Of a stretch of 10,091 nt of DNA, positions 1 through 7,446 are shown one piece after another; the stretch's first letter is position 1, and the number at the start of each line of letters is the position of its first letter. This stretch comes from Bacillota bacterium (GTDB lineage Bacteria > Bacillota > Desulfotomaculia > Desulfotomaculales > JAJYZD01). Location of the stretch: contig JAJYZD010000126.1 in the NCBI GenBank assembly GCA_021800315.1, forward strand, positions 1-10,091, written 5' to 3'. A model generated the notes under the pieces. It saw only the letters and a list, made by a program, of their open reading frames with translations. It was not told the DNA's origin and did no database searches. The translations under genes were made by a program, and so were the position numbers.

Positions 1-1451
1 TTTACGTACTCGACAAGCACAAGAAGCCCTTGATGCCATGCACCGGGAAACGCGCCCGTCTGCTTCTGGAACGCGGGCGGGCGGTGGTCCACAGGATGGC
101 GCCGTTCACGATCAGGTTAAAGGACCGTTTGGTGGAAGACAGTGTGCTGCAACCCCCCAACCTAAAGGTTGACCCGGGATCCAAAGTCACCGGCGGCGCG
201 GTCATCAGGGATGAAGAGAACACCATTGGCCTGCACGAGTGTCACCATCGGACGGACATTAAGGACAAGATAGACGCCCGGCGTGCACAGCGAGGGAGCA
301 GGCGGGGCCGCAAAACGCGGTACCGGGAACCGAGGTTCAACAACCGGCACCCGGCGAAGTGCGCCGCTTGCGGGAAGAACGCCAGGCACGGGAGCCGTTA
401 CTGCCGTCCCTGCGCCGGGGCACGAAATTTCGTTGACAACGGACACAGGGAAACGCGACTTCCGCCGTCGCTCCAAGCCCGGGTCGATGAAACCATGTCC
501 TGGGTCGAGAAGATCCGTAGTATTTTGCCGATCACGTCCATTTCGCTGGAACTCGTTCGGTTCGACACGCAACTGATGCAAAACCCGGAGATGTCGGGTA
601 TTGAGTATCAGCACGGAACGCTGGCGGGCTATGATGTCCGGTAATACCTGCTCCAAAAGTTCGGACACGAGTGCGCTTACTGTGGCGGTGAGTCGAAGGA
701 TCCGGTTCTGAATATCGAGCATGTGGTGCCGCAGAACCCAAGCCACGGTCCGAAGGGCACCGACCGGGTGTCGAATCTGATCATAGCCTGCAAGGCATGC
801 AACGATGCCAAAGATAACCTTCAGCCGGAGGAATGGCTGAGGAAATTGCAGGTGTCTCGCAAGAAGATCGACAAGATCCGGGCGAAGAATTTTCCAAATG
901 CGCTTAAGCGGTTAAAGGGGCCTCTGAAGGATGCAGCGATGATGAACGCGACCCGGTGGGCGCTGTATCGGCGACTGAAGGATCTTGGTCTGCCTTTGGA
1001 GACCGGCAGCGGAGGAGTGACGAAGTACAACCGGACCCAGGTTTTGAAACTGCCTAAAACCCATTATTACGATGCTGTCTGCGTCGGGACCAGCCTTCCA
1101 AAGACCGTAGATGCGGCGTTCGTCGAGTGTCATACGGCAGTCGGCCGGGGGAACCGGCAGATAGCCGGGGTGGACGAATACGGTTTTCCTTTTCGATGGC
1201 GGAAACGTAAAAAGGTTCATCACGGTTTCCAAACCGGGGACATCGTTACCGCCGACATCCCGAAGGGCAAGTACAAGGGCATCCGGCAGGGGCGGGTGGC
1301 TGTCAGGGCAACGGGCTACTTTGACATCAAAAATGATATCGGCAAGCGAATTTGTCAGGGAATTGCGGCAAGGTTCTTTCATTTGCTGCAAAGAGCGGAT
1401 GGTTGGCAACACGAAAGAAAGGAAACACCCCGCGCTTCCTCCCACGGCTAA
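1..1451 (+). pseudogene. iscB: IscB RNA-guided nuclease gene, 5' partial, interrupted by an in-frame TAA
   Basis: One reading frame from base 3 to the stop at 1449-1451 encodes an IscB-type nuclease of about 480 residues, the family's usual size; only the first few codons lie outside the window. In order: the PLMP/RRXRR N-terminal domain (KPLMPC, GRAVVHR, PFTIRL, about 18-115); RuvC-I with DPGSK (Asp codon 171-173); an arginine-rich bridge helix (about 276-350); RuvC-II with Glu at 549-551; an HNH domain with CAYC (672-683), EHVVP (His 720-722), SNLIIAC and CKAC; RuvC-III with HYYDA (1062-1076); and a C-terminal target-interaction domain (GFQTGDIV, GRVAVRA). All catalytic positions are kept. 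A single TAA at 642-644, in the spot where relatives usually have Glu (GYxVR-E-YLL), splits the protein between RuvC-II and HNH with no frame change. IscB uses an omega RNA encoded upstream of the gene, which would be outside the window. Downstream restart (for example GTG 723) would lack RuvC-I/II. Most likely a recent nonsense pseudogene. Confidence 0.9.
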
Positions 1452-1471
1452 AGCCGTGGGCTTCCGCGCGG
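1430..1471 (+). mobile_element. Subterminal hairpin of the IS200/IS605-like element carrying iscB (probable right end)
   Basis: Bases 1441-1449 and 1452-1460 are perfect inverted copies (CCCACGGCT / AGCCGTGGG). An outer stem, CCGCGC at 1430-1435 with GCGCGG at 1466-1471, is separated from the inner one by pyrimidine-rich 5-base internal loops, and TTTT follows at 1473-1476. Imperfect hairpins at the end of the nuclease gene, with the gene's own stop codon in the loop, are typical right-end recognition structures of IS200/IS605-type elements moved by Y1 transposases. The iscB stop TAA (1449-1451) lies exactly in this loop. The hairpin plus T-run might also end transcription. No transposase gene is visible and the left end is outside the window, so the exact cleavage site is not assigned. 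Confidence 0.65.
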
Positions 1472-1587
1472 CTTTTCTGTGAAACCAGGAAGGCACCGTT
1501 TTCAAAGGTTTCGTATATATTATCTGTAGTGCGGCCTCTGTTGGGAGGTTGTCTTCGCGCCAAGAAAATCGGAAGGTGGCGAATGAA

Positions 1588-1782
1588 ATGAGAGTGCTCC
1601 CCGTCACTGCCGGGCCGAATCAGCTGCAGAATTTTGCCAATGTCGCTAATCTGATCGCCGCTGTGTTTTTCCTTTTTGCCTCCCTCGCGCCCTTTGTCCC
1701 CCTGTTCAACGTTTCGGGCCAAGCTGAGGCGGAAGGCGGGGCTGAGGCCGCCGGAGCGCTTCCGCGGCGCGGGCCGGAATAG
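1588..1782 (+). CDS. Small hypothetical single-helix membrane protein
   Basis: A 64-residue product that I do not recognise. Residues about 13-40 form a hydrophobic stretch (NLIAAVFFLFASLAPFVPLF) long enough to cross the membrane once. The tail is rich in Ala, Gly and Glu (EAEGGAEAAGALP), ending in basic residues. The ATG at 1588 was chosen because GGAAGGTGG at 1571-1579 is an excellent ribosome site 8 bases upstream; a TTG at 1549 in the same frame sits directly against GGGAGG with no spacing. The gene stands alone between the IS-type hairpin and the convergent hydro-lyase gene, leaving 35 bp to that gene's stop. The GC-rich 3' part (1748-1769) can fold into a stem, so the tail may be shaped by structure rather than protein. 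Real gene is likely but unproven. Confidence 0.5.
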   Translation: MRVLPVTAGPNQLQNFANVANLIAAVFFLFASLAPFVPLFNVSGQAEAEGGAEAAGALPRRGPE

Positions 1783-1817
1783 CCTGAGTTACGGGCGCCG
1801 CGGCCAAGGGGACGTCT

Positions 1818-2978
1818 TTACGCGCTACGGAAAAGCTTGACGGGCACGAACTCGTGGTGTTTGAGCACTTCACTGGCCGTCAGGCGGCCGCCGGCCACCC
1901 GGCGAAGCATGTCCATCAACAGGTCGCCGGCCTGGTCCACCGAGATCTCCCGCCTCAAAACACCGGAGAGGTCGAGGTCGATGTGTTCGGTCATGGTCTT
2001 GACGGTTTGGGGGTTGGCCGTCAGTTTGATGACCGGCATCACCGGGCTGCCGATGATGTTTCCCTGTCCGGTGGGCACCAGGCACAAGACCGAACCGGCG
2101 GCGGCGAAAAGGGTGAGAACCTCGGCGGCGGCGCTGGAGGTGTCCATGAACCAAAGGCCTTTGCCGGGGGGAGGGTCGGCGCTCTCCAGGGCGCCCTCGA
2201 TGAAGGCCAGGCCGATCTTGGCGACGTTGCCGAAAGCCTTTTCTTCAATGGTGGAAAGACCGCCGTGGATGTTGGACTGGGTGGGCTGGGAACCCAGGAG
2301 GTGCGCCTCCTGGTTCTTGATGAATCCCGCATAGTCATTGTAAAGTCGCCAGAACCGGTCTTTTTGGTCCTGCCTTTTAATGCGGTCGGCGATCATATGT
2401 TCGGCTCCGGTCAACTCCGAGGTTTCGCCGAAGATGACGGTGGATCCGGCCGCCAGGACCCGCTCCACCACTTTCCCCACGGTGGGATTGGACACCATCC
2501 CGTTGGTGGTGTCGGACTCGCTGCACTTGGTGGAGAGGACGATGTCGGCCAGGCTGACGGTCTGGGTCTTGATTTCGCTGGCGTGGTACACGAACTCCTG
2601 GGCCTTGCGGGCGGCCTTCTCCGTCGTGGCAAGATCGCCGGATTGCCCGATGACGAACCGGGCCACCGGTTTGCCGGTTGCTTCGATGCCGGAGGCGATC
2701 CGGTCCAGCCAGTCGGGCTCCATACCGATGACCACCGCGGCGGCGACGTTGGGATTGCTGCCTATGCCGGTCATTATGCGGAAGAAGAGTTCCAGGTCCC
2801 GGCCGAACTGCAGGTCGCCGTAAGCGTGCTTCAAGTCGAGGGTACCCCCGATCAGGTGGGACACGTTGCGGGCCACCCGGTTGGATAGGCCGTCGACGGG
2901 CAGGAGGACCACGTGGTTGCGCAGGCCGACCGTACCGTTAGCCCGGCGGTAGCCCTGAAAGGTGTAGCCGTCCATCAT
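1818..2978 (-). CDS. UxaA/SuyB-family hydro-lyase or sulfo-lyase large subunit
   Basis: A 386-residue cytoplasmic protein of the galactarate/altronate dehydratase C-terminal (GD_AH_C) family. Relatives remove water from sugar acids (UxaA, GarD) or sulfite from (R)-sulfolactate, giving pyruvate (SuyB). Visible family motifs are GYRRANGTVGLRNHV at the N-terminus, TKCSESDTTNG with the conserved Cys near residue 152, GETSELTGAEH, SQPTQSNIHGGLSTIEEKA, PTGQGNIIGSPVMPVIK, and a C-terminal DLDLSGVLRRE followed by TASEVLKHHEF. The size and several motifs fit stand-alone large subunits such as SuyB better than the longer one-chain UxaA, but the substrate cannot be fixed from sequence. Start: GAGGTGG at 2981-2987 precedes two tandem ATGs (2978 and 2975); either may be used. 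The frame is open to 3032 but that part overlaps a small-subunit remnant. The matching SAF small subunit is 4.5 kb away on the same strand. No obvious promoter was seen directly upstream. Confidence 0.88.
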   Translation of the reverse strand: MMDGYTFQGYRRANGTVGLRNHVVLLPVDGLSNRVARNVSHLIGGTLDLKHAYGDLQFGRDLELFFRIMTGIGSNPNVAAAVVIGMEPDWLDRIASGIEATGKPVARFVIGQSGDLATTEKAARKAQEFVYHASEIKTQTVSLADIVLSTKCSESDTTNGMVSNPTVGKVVERVLAAGSTVIFGETSELTGAEHMIADRIKRQDQKDRFWRLYNDYAGFIKNQEAHLLGSQPTQSNIHGGLSTIEEKAFGNVAKIGLAFIEGALESADPPPGKGLWFMDTSSAAAEVLTLFAAAGSVLCLVPTGQGNIIGSPVMPVIKLTANPQTVKTMTEHIDLDLSGVLRREISVDQAGDLLMDMLRRVAGGRLTASEVLKHHEFVPVKLFRSA

Positions 2979-3028
2979 GACCACCTCGGACTCGTAATGT
3001 TGTGGACATGGTCCCCGGGGCGGAAACG
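2975..3028 (-). pseudogene. C-terminal remnant of a SAF-domain small subunit
   Basis: In a frame shifted from the large subunit, the minus strand reads FRPGDHVHN-ITSPRWS-stop, with the TGA (2977-2975) overlapping the large-subunit ATG (ATGA). This matches the end of the intact SAF protein at 7492-7788 (IRPGDHVHVHNMKSLRWT-stop), apart from a two-residue indel and a few substitutions. Upstream of about 3030 the frame stays open but no SAF similarity remains (no HKVA or ILYGxPxGEA motif). This is what is left of the small-subunit gene that once preceded the large subunit. It still supplies the ribosome site for the large subunit. Confidence 0.7.
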
Positions 3029-3107
3029 GCAAAGACTCCGGTTCGCCGCCCCGGTGGATCCTGCGGTTAGTATGTGATATTCGCCGGCCCGACAGTCGTG
3101 ATTTTCT

Positions 3108-3222
3108 CTACCCGCCGATATTCTTGAGCATGGCGATTACAATGTGATCCTTCTTGTGGTACGCCTGGCGTATCCTGTAAATATCGTGATAGCCCAGGTG
3201 CCGCCAAAACCCATACGCCTTG
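3108..3222 (-). pseudogene. Unassigned protein fragment, possibly a decayed RelE/ParE-like toxin end
   Basis: A minus-strand frame ending at TAG 3108-3110 reads SKAYGFWRHLGYHDIYRI and then KKDHIVIAMLKNIGG. Its pattern (GFWR, short gap, IYRI, charged turn, hydrophobic strand) is reminiscent of the C-terminal half of RelE/ParE toxins (GxWRxRxGDYRxIYxI...IxVLxIGHR), and the neighbouring frame continues EYRRVEKI. The fragment has no start, no antitoxin partner, and runs antisense into the 5' end of the cyclase gene. The similarity is weak and by eye only, so this may be chance. Confidence 0.2.
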
Positions 3223-3240
3223 GAAAGAGGGGGAATCCCC

Positions 3241-5094
3241 TTGCCTGACAGCCGGCTGCGGCGGCAAGCCTATGAAAAAATGGATGCCTTGACCCGCATT
3301 CTAACCGGCGCCCAATCCCCGGACGGGGCCTGGCGCTACTGTTTCGAAAGCGGGACCATGACTGACGCCTACATGATCATCCTGATGCGCCATTTGGGTA
3401 TACGGGACGAGGTTTTCCTCGACGCCCTGGCCGGGAGGATTTTCTCCCTGCGGGAGGCTTCCGGCGCGTGGAAGCTCTTCCCCGATGAGCCGGAGGATAA
3501 CCTTTCCGCCACCATCGAATGCTATTACGCCCTTCTCCTGGGCGGCTGGCGCAAGAAGGACGACCCGGACATGGTCCGGGCCAGGGAGTTTATCAGAAGC
3601 CGGGGCGGCCCCGAAAAAGCCGGGTCCCTGACCAAGTCCATGCTCGCCCTGACGGGGCACTATCCCTGGGATAAGCTCCCCAAGATTCCTGTGGAAATGA
3701 TCCTGCTCCCGGTTTGGCTGCCGGTCAATTTCTTTGACTTGTCCGGGTACGCCCGGGTCCACGTGGTGCCCCTGGTGATCTGCGCCGACCGGCAGTTTTC
3801 CCTGCGGCTGCCGGACGGTCCGGACCTGTCCGGCCTCTTCCCCGCTCCTGTCCGCCGGCCGGCGCCCTGGCAGGCGCCTGCAACCCTGCGCAAAGCCATC
3901 AAACTCACCATCAAGGAGATTGGGCTTCCCAACGCCGGTGTCCAGGCCCTGGCCCTGCAGAAGCTGGAGCGGTACATGCTGGCAAGAATCGAGGCGGACG
4001 GTACCTTTTACAGCTACTTCACCTCCACCTTCCTGATGATTTTCGCCCTGCTCGCCCGCGGGTACGAAAGCAGCCACCCGGTCATTGCCAGGGCTGTCCG
4101 CGGCGTCAAAAGCATGATCCGCCCGGTTGGTGCCTACGCCCATCTGCAGGAGACCGATTCGACCGTGTGGAATACGGCCCTGGCCGGCTACGCCCTGCGG
4201 GAGACCGGGCTTGACCACGCCCAACCGGCCGTCCGGGGGGCGAGGGCCTATCTCCTGGCCAGACAGCAGACCCGGGGCGGCGACTGGCAGGTCCACAACC
4301 CGGATGGCCGTCCCGGCGGCTGGGGATTTTCCGATGGCAACACCATTAACCCCGATGTGGACGACACGTCCTACGCCCTGCGCGTCCTCTCCCGGTCAGC
4401 CGGAACCTTCGGCCCGGGTGTCCGGGCCGGGGTCGAATGGCTGCTGACGATGCAGAACGACGACGGGGGCTGGCCGGCCTTTGAAAAAAACACGGGCAAG
4501 TCCTGGCCCGGATTACTGCCCGTCCCGGACGCCGGGACGGCTTTGACGGACCGTTCTTCCGCCGACCTGACCGGTCGGACTCTGGAATTCCTGTGCCACC
4601 ACGCCGGCCTGACGGCCGGCCGGCCCCCGGTCAGGCGGGGAGTCGAATGGTTAGCGCAAAACCAGGGAGCGGACGGGTCCTGGTACGGCCGCTGGGGGAT
4701 TGCCTGCCTTTACGGAACCTGGGCGGCCGTAACCGGGCTGGCCGCCGCCGGAGGCAAGCCCGACGCCGTAAAAAGAGCCGCCGCATGGCTCCTGTCCGTA
4801 CAAAACCCGGACGGCGGCTGGGGGGAATCGTGCCGGAGCGACACCGCCCGGAAATATACCCCCCTCGGCTTCAGTACCCCGTCGCAGACCGCCTGGGCCG
4901 TCGACGCCCTGGTCGCCGCCGGACAGCGGGAGAACCCGGCGGTCTCCCGGGGCGTGGAACGGCTGGCCGTCCTGGTCGACCAGGCGGCGTCCTATCCGAC
5001 CGGAGCCGGCCTGCCGGGCGGGTTTTACATCCACTATCACAGCTACCGCTACGTTTGGCCGCTGTTGGCTCTGAGCCATTATTTGAGAACATAA
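3241..5094 (+). CDS. sqhC: Squalene-hopene / sporulenol-type triterpene cyclase
   Basis: A 617-residue class II terpene cyclase that protonates a linear or partly cyclised polyprenoid and folds it into a polycyclic lipid. The catalytic acid motif DVDD is at residues about 372-375. QW-type repeats (QxxxGxW) are visible: QSPDGAW near the N-terminus, MQNDDGGW, NQGADGSW and VQNPDGGW. YGRWGIACLYGTW is the conserved block near the C-terminus. From memory, the whole chain follows B. subtilis SqhC (632 aa, sporulenol synthase, acting on tetraprenyl-beta-curcumene): CFESGTMTDAY, GHYPWDKLP, SGYARVHVVPL, DGTFYSYFTST, GAGLPGGFYIHYHSY. The product could be hopene or a sporulenol-like lipid; no squalene-pathway gene is nearby to decide. 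The enzyme should be a monotopic membrane protein. TTG 3241 was chosen because AGAGGGGG (3226-3233) lies 7 bases upstream; an in-frame TTG at 3220 is a weaker choice. It converges on the decarboxylase with a 16-bp overlap. Confidence 0.9.
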   Translation: MPDSRLRRQAYEKMDALTRILTGAQSPDGAWRYCFESGTMTDAYMIILMRHLGIRDEVFLDALAGRIFSLREASGAWKLFPDEPEDNLSATIECYYALLLGGWRKKDDPDMVRAREFIRSRGGPEKAGSLTKSMLALTGHYPWDKLPKIPVEMILLPVWLPVNFFDLSGYARVHVVPLVICADRQFSLRLPDGPDLSGLFPAPVRRPAPWQAPATLRKAIKLTIKEIGLPNAGVQALALQKLERYMLARIEADGTFYSYFTSTFLMIFALLARGYESSHPVIARAVRGVKSMIRPVGAYAHLQETDSTVWNTALAGYALRETGLDHAQPAVRGARAYLLARQQTRGGDWQVHNPDGRPGGWGFSDGNTINPDVDDTSYALRVLSRSAGTFGPGVRAGVEWLLTMQNDDGGWPAFEKNTGKSWPGLLPVPDAGTALTDRSSADLTGRTLEFLCHHAGLTAGRPPVRRGVEWLAQNQGADGSWYGRWGIACLYGTWAAVTGLAAAGGKPDAVKRAAAWLLSVQNPDGGWGESCRSDTARKYTPLGFSTPSQTAWAVDALVAAGQRENPAVSRGVERLAVLVDQAASYPTGAGLPGGFYIHYHSYRYVWPLLALSHYLRT

Positions 5095-7334
5095 ATACTG
5101 TATTCTTCCCCCTCCTGGTTAACTCCGTGCAGTTCGCTTCCAAAGCCGGGAAACCGGCGGTTAAACCCTTCGTAAAACCTCATATAGCTCACCAGGGACG
5201 GATTGAATTTTTCTCCCGGCATGATTACCGGAATGCCCGGAGGATAGGGTACAACCATGACCGCGGCGGTCTTACCGGCCAATTCACGGATTTTGCATGG
5301 TTTTACCCGGCCCGCCGCCAGCTCCCGGTAGGCCTCGGCCGGGGTGACGTGCTGCTCCGGCAGGTGGGTGAATGAGGAATCAAACAGTTCGGCATAGGCG
5401 CTGTTCTGGACGAAGGCATGCATCTTGCGGCAGAGACTGTGCATATCCATTGGGGCGGGGTAACGACCGGCCAGGTCGGGAAAGACTTCGGCCAGGGGCG
5501 GATCGGCGGCATACGTCTTCTTGAAGTCAAACAACCCCGCCAGCAGGGTGCCTGACTTTCCGTTGGTCACCCCGATGGAGAACAAAAACAGGAAGGAATA
5601 AAAGCCGGTTTTCTCGGCCACAATCCCCCGGTCGCTTAGAAATCTGGCCACCACGGGGGCGGGTATGCCCGTCGGTTCTGGATCCCGCCGGGTGTCCAGC
5701 CCCAGGGTTAAAACCGTTACTTTGGTCGGGTCCAGCATCGCGTACCGGTCGACCATTTGGGGGAAGCCGTGCCAGTCGTCCTTCGGCCCTAACAGCCAAC
5801 AGGCGGGATCGTCGTTTAAGGTCCGGTCGCTGACCTGGTCAAAATCCTGTCCGGCCACCCCGGGGGGCTGCCATACCTTAAACCACCACTCACCCCGTTT
5901 GGCTAATTCCTTGCCAATTTTGACCATGGTCTTACGGAAAATATTAGCTTCCTCTATGGCCAGGTGGGTCAGTTGCCGGCCGGAATTACCGTCCATCATC
6001 TTGGCGGCCATGTCCAACGATGCGATAATTCCATATTGCGGTGATGTTGATGTGTGCATCATGAATGCTTCATTGAACCTGGCGTGGGAAAAGTCGCCTC
6101 TTTGATCCAGAACATGAATCATCGATGCCTGGGAAAAGGCCGCCAGAAGTTTGTGAGTGGAATGTGTGGCGAAAATCAGATTATAGGCAGGATCCTTTTG
6201 GCAATTATAAGTGGCACATCTGTTGATATAAAGGGGGTTAAACCTGGCATATGCGAACCAGGCCTCATCAAAAAGTATATTTTCTGTGAGTCCCGCACCG
6301 TGTTGCTGTAAGTGATCCTTGATAATGCCCATATGATAACAGAGGCCATCATAGGTAGAGTTGGTAATGATGGTAATTTTAATTCTTCTTTTGCCTCCAA
6401 TCAGGGGACTGCTCTTCATCTTTTGCTCTATGGCTCCGGTGGTCATTTCAGCGGCGGGAACAGGTCCGATTATGCCGTATTTATTTCTAACCGGACGCAA
6501 ATAAATTGGTACTGCCCCGGTAATTATAATGGCGTGCATTATTGATTTGTGGCAGTTTCTGTCCACCAGTACTATATCGCCCTGCGTTACCGTGGCTTGC
6601 AATACTATGCGGTTGGCGGTGGAAGTGCCGTTTGTGACGAAATAAGTTCTGTCCGCGCCAAATATCTTAGCCGCCTTATTCTCCGCTTCCTGCAAAGCGC
6701 CATTATGGTCAAGTAGTGAGCCTAACTGACTAACGGATACGGAAAGATCCGAGCGGAAGACATTTTCGCCAAAAAAAGCATGAAAGATTCTGCCGGCCGG
6801 AGATTTTAGAAAAGCGATGCCCCCCATGTGTCCGGGAGTATGCCAGGAGTATTTGTATTCCTCCGTATATTTCAAAAGGGCTTTGAAAAACGGCGGCAAG
6901 AGGCTGTCCAGGTATTTTTTGGCGGCGTTTTCAATCCGGCCGGCAATGAAATCAGGGGTGTCCTCGCCCTTCCATATGTAACCATTGATTTTTCCCAGGG
7001 CATCCAGGGGTATATTCTTGATTTCCAGTTTGTCGGTTAACAGGAAGATCGGAAGATCCCGGTTGCCGTCCCGGAACAGGTCTATCAGCCGGTCCAGCCG
7101 GGAAACCGCCCTGCCGCCGGCTTTGTTCCAGCCCAACACGACACAGCTGACTTCCGAGCCGGCGATGGCCACATGATGTGGTTGATAATCAACCAGTTCC
7201 AAAGCGATGACTGCCAGGCCTTTGTTTTCCAGACCGGCAATCAATGTTTTCAATGCCATTCCTTCGATGTTGTTCTCTTTTATCTGGTTGTCGATTATTA
7301 GTACCGGGAAATTCCTATGCAGGTTTATCGTCAT
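5079..7334 (-). CDS. adiA: AdiA-type PLP-dependent Orn/Lys/Arg decarboxylase (probable arginine decarboxylase)
   Basis: A 751-residue fold-type I decarboxylase, close to E. coli AdiA (755 aa), and alignable with it from memory along its length. The N-terminal wing/receiver-like domain covers about residues 1-130 (PVLIIDNQ near the start, FLLTD). The core starts near LLPPFFKALLKY and HTPGHMGG. PLP contacts are FVTNGTSTANR, DRNCHKSIMH, FDEAWFAYARFNPLY, and the Schiff-base Lys in ATHSTHKLL (codon 6150-6152, about residue 395). The C-terminal domain has DDWHGF, IPYPPGIP-like VVPYPPGIPVIMPGE and FPGF. The reaction removes CO2 from arginine to give agmatine, used in acid resistance or polyamine supply; specificity for Arg rather than Lys or Orn is inferred. 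ATG 7334 was chosen because the protein then begins where AdiA does; GTG 7337 is possible, and a TTG at 7406 would lie inside an inverted repeat. No antiporter (adiC) is adjacent. The 5' two-thirds of the gene are visibly richer in A+T than its 3' part and neighbours. Confidence 0.85.
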   Translation of the reverse strand: MTINLHRNFPVLIIDNQIKENNIEGMALKTLIAGLENKGLAVIALELVDYQPHHVAIAGSEVSCVVLGWNKAGGRAVSRLDRLIDLFRDGNRDLPIFLLTDKLEIKNIPLDALGKINGYIWKGEDTPDFIAGRIENAAKKYLDSLLPPFFKALLKYTEEYKYSWHTPGHMGGIAFLKSPAGRIFHAFFGENVFRSDLSVSVSQLGSLLDHNGALQEAENKAAKIFGADRTYFVTNGTSTANRIVLQATVTQGDIVLVDRNCHKSIMHAIIITGAVPIYLRPVRNKYGIIGPVPAAEMTTGAIEQKMKSSPLIGGKRRIKITIITNSTYDGLCYHMGIIKDHLQQHGAGLTENILFDEAWFAYARFNPLYINRCATYNCQKDPAYNLIFATHSTHKLLAAFSQASMIHVLDQRGDFSHARFNEAFMMHTSTSPQYGIIASLDMAAKMMDGNSGRQLTHLAIEEANIFRKTMVKIGKELAKRGEWWFKVWQPPGVAGQDFDQVSDRTLNDDPACWLLGPKDDWHGFPQMVDRYAMLDPTKVTVLTLGLDTRRDPEPTGIPAPVVARFLSDRGIVAEKTGFYSFLFLFSIGVTNGKSGTLLAGLFDFKKTYAADPPLAEVFPDLAGRYPAPMDMHSLCRKMHAFVQNSAYAELFDSSFTHLPEQHVTPAEAYRELAAGRVKPCKIRELAGKTAAVMVVPYPPGIPVIMPGEKFNPSLVSYMRFYEGFNRRFPGFGSELHGVNQEGEEYSIYVLK

Positions 7335-7395
7335 CACTCCCGGACGGTTCCTGGTAAAACCGGCGGTTGGAAAATAGTATGACTGGATGTGATAA

Positions 7396-7431
7396 GAACA
7401 GCCCAATATAGTAAAATATATTGGGCTGTTC
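7396..7431. repeat. Perfect 15-bp inverted repeat with 6-base spacer upstream of adiA
   Basis: GAACAGCCCAATATA at 7396-7410 and its exact reverse complement at 7417-7431 flank GTAAAA. It lies between the adiA start (7334) and the remnant downstream of the SAF gene. It may be an operator controlling adiA, a transcription-ending hairpin for the minus-strand SAF transcript (but the following bases TTATCA are not a real U-run), or the footprint of an inserted element. No second copy was seen in the window. Confidence 0.75.
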
Positions 7432-7446
7432 CCGGGTAAATACCAA

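Noticed and set aside
642..644. Programmed recoding of the IscB TAA
   Set aside because: TAA is not a pyrrolysine codon, and no selenocysteine-type or slippery context was seen; a nonsense mutation or sequencing error is simpler.
1748..1769. GC-rich hairpin as a terminator for the lyase gene
   Set aside because: No T-run follows on the relevant strand, and it lies within the probable small coding region.
1854..2888. Open frame of 344 codons on the plus strand
   Set aside because: It is antisense to the lyase large subunit, Gly- and His-rich, and lacks any family motif; the minus-strand protein has clear motifs.
3301..4296. Open frame of 331 codons on the minus strand
   Set aside because: Antisense to the cyclase; a composition artefact of GC-rich coding DNA.
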